In this document: positions 57,840 through 64,000 of the stretch, in pieces
Numbering within the stretch: position 1 is the stretch's first letter
Layout: the number at the start of each line of letters is the position of its first letter
Assembly (NCBI RefSeq): GCF_022605725.1
Contig: NC_065554.1
Location: 5,041,100 to 5,105,099 of the forward strand
DNA length: 64,000 bases
Direction of reading: 5' to 3'
Origin: Anthonomus grandis grandis
Taxonomy: Eukaryota; Arthropoda; Insecta; Coleoptera; Curculionidae
Position numbers and translations under genes: made by a program
The notes under the pieces: generated by a model
Told to the model about the DNA's origin: nothing
Database searches by the model: none
The model's input: only the letters and a program-made list of their open reading frames with translations

Positions 57840-60103
57840 CGGCAATTACCGCGTGCAACGAACTTGCATAATATGGTATGGGGTAATACCAACGACAATG
57901 GGCGGGGTGTTGCGCTGCTCATAGATCCTATGCCGAAGAACCTGGATGTCGCAAACAAGGGTGCCGCAAATTAAGTAAATTTTAACCGAAGGGAGTAATT
58001 GAAATAACGATGGTGACACGCAACTTTGCATACATGCTATGTAACTGAAGATTATCGAATGACATAACTACGTCAGATCACTGAATTATTCATAACACGG
58101 AGAAATCCACGTACCACGGACTAGGCCACCTATATAGAAGGTTTGACAGAAGTGTGTAAGATCTCGGCCAGCGGGCCAATACTTACTAAATAAGATTTTG
58201 AAATAAGAATACATATATTAGATCAACTACTTAATCCAGTTCTTGAGATACCATGACTTTTTAAAAGATAAGATGCCTTTAAGGTACCATGGTGGAACGA
58301 GGTTCTCGATAAACTCAAAAGGGAGTCTAGAAAATCTCACCAACTACCCCTTCGGGGAGGATCTGGAGAACCTTGGGATAACTATAAAAAGATAAAACAT
58401 CGCTCTAAGATAAATTAATAAACAAAAGTGCTAGCTAGCAAGGGTTCCATAGTAAAGTGGAAACAATATCTGATTCCAGTCTGGTGAAATCCGTCAAACT
58501 TGTCAGCTTGGATAAAAAACGTGAAATAGACTTTTTAAAGTAGGAGACAGCTAGAGATGCACTAAAGAGGAGACACTAAGACATTTCGCCAGGACTCACT
58601 CTCAGGAAAGGGCGATCCGTTTACGGAATCGGTCGAGCACTATCAGGAATCTAATTGGGGATTGGATGTACGAATAGTGACACTACAGCATTATCAAAAG
58701 AGCAGTGAGTGAATTTTTTATGCAAGGTAGGTTGGTTATATAGAATAATTCCAAAGATACTGTAGTTGGGCCTGGATATAATCATTTCTCAACTGAAGGA
58801 TATTTTCCTAGTCAGCATAGCAATGGCCTTTATCTTCAAAGCGTGTAAAAAGAACTACAGCCTGGCACAGTCTTATAGTTCCATCAGTTTAACGATATTT
58901 CTAATAAAAACCTTAGAGAAGGTGAATGAAAAACATTTAACTGAGATAATTTTAAAGGCAAATCTACTCCATACGAATCAAGACCCTTAGCAACCAATGA
59001 CCAATGAAGTGTGTTAAAGAAGAAGAAAGGTTAATCATCAATAAAAAAGTTGCATTGGTACTCTTCTTTGACGTTGAAAGAGCCTTCGATGAGGCGAAAA
59101 CCAAGGAGATCGGTGAGCGCTAAACCTAGGCTTGCCAGAGCTCCCACTGTAATTCAAAGGAAGGCGATATGTAAGTATAAAGGATAGCGCCATATGGCAG
59201 TGTCTTCTTGGACTAGTAGAGCATACATTCATCACCAAACTAATAGAGAAGGAAATGCTAATATTGCTGCCTCTCAGTGTAAAGCCAAAAGACCTTGTAT
59301 GGCTAGGAGGTTCTTTTAAGGTTGGCATAGCAAGCAGAGCCTAACACAAAGACTTGATTAAAAGAATTTGCAAATGTGCTATACAGACGGCTCAAAAATG
59401 GCCCACACAGGGCTGCCATGAGATGGAGTGTATCGTAGCGACACCGATCGACGACAAGATTTTTCGCTTGGAAGATATTTGTGGAGGTGTTTGCTATTCT
59501 GGAGGTAGCTACAAGGGAACAACTTAAAGGGGAGCCGGAAACAAAAATAATCGTTTATTTCGATAGCCAGGCTGCAATAAAAATCATCCAAATCTCAAAA
59601 ACCAGTTCCAAACTTGTCCAAGAGTATTGTGTTGGATACATTGAGTAGGAGGAACATAGGCCAATTTAAATTATCCACGTTTCAGTAATAGAAAATAAAT
59701 GTCACCTTTGCAGCCGGAAAGCTAACCACTTTTCTGTTAAAATTACTACAAAGGAAATTCACCAACTTCCACCTGAAACAGACTTCATCCATGTAGAATG
59801 TAGAAAGGAGAGAGTCTGATTATGTTGGGTTCCATGACACAGCGTAGTGGATGGCAAAGAGTAAAGGTAGACGTTCGATGTGTGCGACCGCGACAAGAGA
59901 CAGCGACAAGCGACCAAGACAAGCAGCAGCGACAACTTTTCAAGACACCGAATTAATACAACTGAATAGGACTCAGTTCAAAGGAAGCATCGCGCGGCAT
60001 ATCGGTATTTGCTCATTGTCGCGTGCGACTAGAGACATTACCTCCTTTGGAGCAGTAGTTTCGCAGTGTCTCGCGAGTGAAGTACCAGCATTTTTAGTAA
60101 AAA

Positions 60104-61973
60104 ATGGTGTCTTCCTCCAATTTCTCTGTAGAAGACGATGAAAAATTGATAGAATTAGTTCATCAGAACCCATCAATTTATGATCCTGCATTAGAAAGTT
60201 ACAAAGACGGTGGTGAGCTACGGGAAAATATATTGGAAAGGCCTTAAATAAAAGCGGTATATATTATGTAGTATATAATGTTCTGTGAAATGAAATGTAC
60301 AGGGTGTCCCAATTTCGATGTCCCGGGGCACCTACGCGAGAACCAAAAACGATAATGATAAATTGACTTTGTGTATTTAAATGGAATAGACATACATATG
60401 TAACTTTTCTCAGGGCAATTAAATTTAACGTTTGCGATATCAGGATATATCAGAAATACCTGTTTTGATTGGTATGTATGTCAAAATTCATATTAAGCGT
60501 GATATCGAGTAATAAGTTACCTTTTATAAAAATCCTGGGGCATACCCTGCACATACAATTAAACTTTAGGAACTAAGTAATGAAATAATTTGCAATTTCT
60601 TTTCTGACACAAAATATATTGTTTTATTAGCATTGTCGATCTATAATATGTTGTTTTTATTTCTTGCCAAGAAACTTCCCCTTCTTCACTTGAAAAATAC
60701 TCTTTCAGTATCTCCCTGATTCTTAAACCGCCACTGTTAGCAAATCCACCACCATGGGCTAAAGGTACCATATTCAATGTGGGGGTTTCATGAATATCGT
60801 TATTATTATTATTACATTGAAGTAAAGCAGATTGTTGGGTTTCTAAATATCCATCTCGCATCTCGTATCCGTTTCGGGTAGTATGGCTATTGGAGTGTGA
60901 AAAACTCTAAAAATTTGATATGACAGTCCAAATGCATTCTCTGTAACCCTGCGAGCACAGCAAACACGATAATTAAATATCTCTTTTTTCTTGTCAGATT
61001 TTGCAACTTTGCGAGGATAGGGCTTCATCATATAGGAATCGATTTTCCCATTGCAGATTTCTTAAACATAGAAATCTTCTTAGACATCTACTGCAATATG
61101 TCTACAGTTGCTAAGAGGACTATCAAGAAATATTTTTTATAATTGAAATATAGGGAGCCACTGTTCTTGGGGGCTTTAACACGAACGTGCTTGCCATCAA
61201 TCGCGCCTACACAATTTGGAATGTTCCATTTCTTCCAAAATTCCTCAGCGATCCTTTTAAAATCATTTTCAGATTGTGGTGGCATACTTAGTGAGATAAG
61301 GTTTTTACTTAAACTTCTTAATACATGTTTCACTATCTGTGATATGTAACAATCTGATATGCAATTGAGACAAAAAAAAAACTTGGATTACGTTTTAGTA
61401 TTTTTTTTAATTTCAGGTGATGAATGCAAGAAAAGATGGAAACATGTGAAAAAATCATATAATCGATTTAGACGCAAAAGAAAGGAGGGGACAGGAGATG
61501 CAGCTAAACCTAAGAATAGCAAGTGGCAGTTTTATGAATGTTTGAACTTCCTGGAAGTGTCTTCTCAGAGGGATGGCATTTCCAAAATACCAAGTCCTCT
61601 AAATAAAGAAAGTGAGTCAGGTAGTACTTTACAAAACGATGTCCCAGAGCCCGAAATAGATTACGAAGATGAGTTCAGTCAAGTCAGTAAACAAGACAAG
61701 TCGCGCAACACATAATATAAAGATTACGAAGAGAAAAAAGCAAGAAGACCAGTTTTTACTAGATACGAAACAAAGAGAACACATAGAGAAAACGTGATGA
61801 AGAGTTTATTATGTGGACAACAAGTTGGACAAAAAATTAACGAAGATGACATAGCTTCTTTTGGTAAACATTTGAAGTATGTTTTATATAAATTGCCACC
61901 AATTTTGAGAATTAGGGCAAAGTTTGACGTGTTCAGTGTATTGAGCAAGTATCAACTAATGTCTGTGGATTAA
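60104..61973 (+). pseudogene. MADF-BESS DNA-binding accessory protein of Harbinger
   Basis: Harbinger elements need a second Myb/MADF-type protein besides the transposase. Exon 1 from ATG 60104 reads MVSSSNFSVEDDEKLIELVH and QNPSIYDPALESYKDG, the first half of a MADF domain. ENI then WKGLNKSG follows with one extra base. A donor GTATAT near 60257 and the acceptor TTTAATTTCAG at 61417 join it to GDECKKRWKHVKKSYNRFRR (second half). WQFYECLNFLEV and an acidic linker precede a TAA at 61713. In the same frame DDIASFGKHLKYVLYKLPPI resembles a BESS motif, ending at 61973. Apart from the extra base and the stop it would be intact. Confidence 0.78.
60559..61333 (-). pseudogene. PIF/Harbinger DDE transposase (HARBI1-like), middle deleted
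   Basis: Three minus-strand pieces from high to low coordinates. First, FKRIAEEFWKKWNIPNCVGA then IDGKHVRVKAPKNSGSLYFN (first catalytic Asp) and YFLIVLLATVD (61088-61333). Second, MMKPYPRKVAKSDKKKEIFN and CARRVTENAFGL (third acidic residue), then FRVFHTPIAILPE (60843-61031). Third, MVPLAHGGGFANSGGLRIRE and YFSSEEGEVSWQE (60559-60861). The segment with the second catalytic Asp (GDxAF type) is absent between the first two pieces, and the N-terminal part is missing, so it cannot be active. Confidence 0.85.
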
Positions 61974-62616
61974 GCGTCTAATATAACACCGTTAAACAGT
62001 TCTTTGTCCAGCAATCCACAATATAGCGGATATTCTCCTATAAGTATAGATTCTACAGTATTTTAGCCTACTAATTTGACTGTGCACCAGTACATCATTT
62101 ACGAAGCTGATTATTTAAGTCCTATTTTTCTAAACTTACTTTAATGTTAAAAACAGTTTCTCTTCGGGAGTGATTACCGACCTTGTACTTTTTGATGCTA
62201 TGTCTTTCTCTATTAAACTTAAAACAAAATAAAACTGTTCTTTATTTAGCCTGCAGAACTTCCTGAATATGTCGTCATCACATTTAACATATTGGGATAT
62301 TAACATCTTAAAATATCTCTTCTTTTTTTAAACAAGGGATGCATGGGTTCTCTTTGGCGCTTGTACATGCAGTAGTATAAAATCAAATCATCTTCTTCCT
62401 CTAACAGATATAACAAAGCAATTTTATCGCACATTTTCGCCAATTTTAAATTAATAAAATGAAATCAACCACCAAGGTAGTCAACGCCCGCTCCACGACT
62501 GACGACAGACTGATCGGTCGCATTTTGTCAACTGATGTTAAAACTGTCGTTGTCGCTTGTCTCGGTCGCTTGTCGCTGTCTCTTGTAGCGGTCACAACGT
62601 CGAACGTCTACCTTAA

Positions 62617-63340
62617 GCGGACGAATTCACCAGATTCGGATCATCTCTCCCACCAATCCGCTTCGAGCCCTACCTTGGACTAAGTAAGAGACATATTTCG
62701 ACTATGAAAACATCTTGTCGGACTTGACTTGTCTTATTTATTTAATGTAACACGACGTTTCGGTTGGTAAGTATCTCCAACCGTTATCAAGTGTAAACTG
62801 TTACTGTACCATTGTCTACCACCTTCAAAAAAAAACATATTTCGACTATCCTGGACAACTGGGCATATAAAAAGGCTAAGAAAAAAAATCGAGTAGAAAC
62901 AGTGATTTTCGAGACGCCAAAGAACTGCTATCAAACACAACTAGGATAGCGTGGCTGCTAACTCAGCACAAAGGCATTAAAGCAGACCTGACTGGAGTCC
63001 GAATAGGACCTCACTGTAGGCTCAACCGAGGTCTGCATATCTTAAGCATGGTACCCAACCCGCTGTGCCCTAGTTGTGGCGTGGCGAAGGAAGCAGATAT
63101 CATTTTATAGGAGAATGCAAAGAATGGGCTAGGATTAGGATAAGAATTTAGGAGTTCTCCTTCCTGGCGCAAAAGGACCTTAAGTGGAAGTACCTGCTCT
63201 CCTTCCCTTCATTGTGAGGACGTGTCGCCTGCTTAGGGACTAGAGAGGGTGGAATAGTAATGGCGGAGTCTCAGGGGTTGGCGGAAACACACTTTTGGGA
63301 CTACCTACCGGACACTGTCCCCTCCTTTATCACTACTACT
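62617..63340 (+). pseudogene. R1-type LINE, 3' coding part
   Basis: Begins in the RNase H domain (ADEFTRFGSS), exactly in frame with VVDGKE on the other side of the Harbinger element. After the 129-bp insert it continues as ILDNWAYKKAKKK, LLSNTTRIAWLLTQHKGIKA, RIGPHCRLNRGLHIL and NPLCPSCGVAKEA. The last readable parts are frame-broken: ARIRIRILG, FLAQKDLKWKYL and WDYLPDTVPS. The Cys pair with downstream His/Cys is the zinc-knuckle-like end typical of R1 ORF2. Confidence 0.75.
62706..62834. mobile_element. 129-bp retroposon fragment with 15-bp target duplication
   Basis: Flanked by ACATATTTCGACTAT at 62691-62705 and 62835-62849, and ending in an A-run (62827-62834). Removing it and one repeat restores the R1 frame (SKRHIS-TILDNW). 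It contains a strong hairpin (CGGTTGG...CCAACCG, 62761-62783). On the minus strand TTGATAA, the CGGTTGG/CCAACCG stem and GAAAC occur in the order of a decayed hammerhead core (about 62748-62792). It is probably a truncated tail of a Penelope-like, SINE or LINE element. Confidence 0.7.
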
Positions 63341-63350
63341 ATTATTAACG

Positions 63351-64000
63351 TAAGTTTTTCATAGAAAAGGAATCTAAAAAAATTCTAAGTTTGTTCTAGC
63401 AAATTTTCTTTTTTTTCTTAAATTAAAACTGTTTTTAAAAATATTATATTAACGGAAATGCATATTTTATTATGTTTATTATTTAAAATATAAAAAATAA
63501 TAAATGTACTTTATGTAATAATTTTATAATAAAACTGTTGTTTCATAAAATGTTTAGCCTATTGTTATTTTATCACAAGGTATCGTTTCAAATAAATTAA
63601 ATTTATGAAATGGGTTCCCATTTATTTTAGGTAAAATCTATTTGACCGTGGGTTTGTGTAGCCATCATTATTTGGGTCAATATAATTTCGAATATTCAAT
63701 TGGTAAATTTTTCAATTTAAATTAATGAATTAAACATTTGCATGAACTAGATTTTATTTTAGTGGCTAATAAAGAAAAATTATCTACCATTTATATAGTA
63801 ATAATAAATTGAGTTAATTGATGTTAAACATAATTTTCATGACAGAGCACTTCACAATATTTCTGATAATAAATAATCAAAGTTAATATTTACCTGTCTT
63901 TAATAGAAACGATATTGCAAACAGAAAAATTAGATTAGGATTAAAAAGCACTGATAACGCAAAATCTAAACTGTGTAATATTTTCGAGTAGCCATCAAAA
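63351..64000. other. A/T-rich non-coding DNA
   Basis: No coding or repeat signal was recognised between the R1 3' end and the window edge. Confidence 0.5.

Larger units (their letters stand above)
59865..62613. mobile_element. PIF/Harbinger transposon with TIRs and TAA duplication
   Basis: The ends begin AGGTAGACGTTCGA and are inverted over roughly 80-100 bp with a few gaps (59865-59950 and about 62520-62613), including CAAGAGACAGCGACAAGCGA. They are flanked by TAA at 59862-59864 and 62614-62616, the 3-bp TWA duplication typical of Harbinger. It carries two genes in opposite orientation: a MADF/BESS protein (plus) and a DDE transposase (minus). The transposase lies inside what would be the intron of the MADF gene. 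Confidence 0.9.
57840..63350 (+). mobile_element. R1-type LINE, interrupted by two later insertions
   Basis: Endonuclease remnants (GRGVALLIDPMPKNLD, near 57900) and VPWWNEVLDKLKRESRKS (about 58290) precede the RT start: MGLDIIISQLKDIFLVSIAM and YSSISLTIFLIKTLEKV (58766-58990). LFFDVERAFDEA at about 59070 carries an RT catalytic Asp. Most of the later RT is deleted. RNase H follows: CYTDGSKM (59370), EVFAILEVATREQLKGEPET and KIIVYFDSQAAIKI. A Harbinger element (59865-62613) splits it, then ADEFTRFGSSLPPI resumes. After a 129-bp insert comes STILDNWAYKKAKKK, LSMVPNPLCPSCGVAKEA (terminal zinc motif) and FWDYLPDTVPSF, ending near ACTATTATTAAC (63350). Confidence 0.78.

Noticed and set aside
60061..60191. 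Minus-strand frame near the Harbinger left end
   Set aside because: Overlaps the start of the MADF exon in antisense and lacks any motif.
1..64000. CRISPR array, tRNA or rRNA genes
   Set aside because: No regularly spaced direct repeats, no cloverleaf with the TTC-A arm and no conserved rRNA words were seen. Eukaryotic context also argues against CRISPR. A tRNAscan run would settle the tRNA point.

Overview
All calls come from reading the sequence and translating by eye. No database search was run, and coordinates of decayed elements are approximate.

ORGANISM. AT-rich DNA (roughly 65-70% A+T) packed with insect-type transposons: piggyBac, Tc1/mariner, pogo, PIF/Harbinger, and Jockey-, RTE- and R1-type LINEs. 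Introns are short with GT-AG ends. This fits an insect nuclear genome; a beetle is my guess and is not proven. I found no convincing host protein-coding gene, tRNA, rRNA, LTR-retrotransposon polyprotein or CRISPR array. The window reads as intergenic or large-intron DNA colonised by transposable elements of several ages.

LAYOUT. 2.3-4.7 kb: piggyBac copy 1, flanked by TTAA. 6.2-9.8 kb: an old mariner split by a younger DD41D mariner (7085-8760). 9.9-10.9 kb: a minus-strand mariner relic. 12.95-14.9 kb: a LINE with endonuclease and reverse transcriptase (RT) pieces. 15.7-17.3 kb: an internally deleted piggyBac. 17.7-18.4 kb: an R1-type endonuclease fragment. Three copies of an unexplained 57-bp repeat lie beside these two. 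19.1-22.4 kb: an unusual DNA transposon with inverted ends, ATAT duplications and a Cys-rich protein of an uncharacterised insect family. 24.8-27.5 kb: a Jockey-like LINE and another LINE fragment. 27.6-29.1 kb: a second DD41D mariner. 32-38.7 kb: RTE and other LINE fragments, plus a pogo-like element with a C-terminal PHD-like zinc finger (33.9-36.1 kb). 38.7-41 kb: a Tc1 element and a mariner relic. 41.2 kb: a hammerhead-ribozyme-like motif. 43.2-44.0 kb: a deleted second member of the uncharacterised family. 44.5-49.9 kb: a mariner with ~280-bp inverted ends split by a minus-strand mariner and by piggyBac copy 3. 51-51.9 kb: a Tc1 relic. 53.9-56.3 kb: an old Jockey-like LINE. 57.8-63.3 kb: an R1-type LINE split by a Harbinger element (59865-62613) and by a 129-bp retroposon.

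HOW IT FITS TOGETHER. Three nests can be dated relative to each other because the outer reading frame resumes on the far side of the inner element and the expected target duplication (TA, TTAA or TAA) is present. Nearly every transposase or RT frame carries stops, frameshifts or deletions. The least decayed are the DD41D mariner, piggyBac copy 3 and the 19.1-22.4 kb element. Those three, and the ribozyme-like motifs at 41.2 and 62.75 kb, most deserve follow-up.
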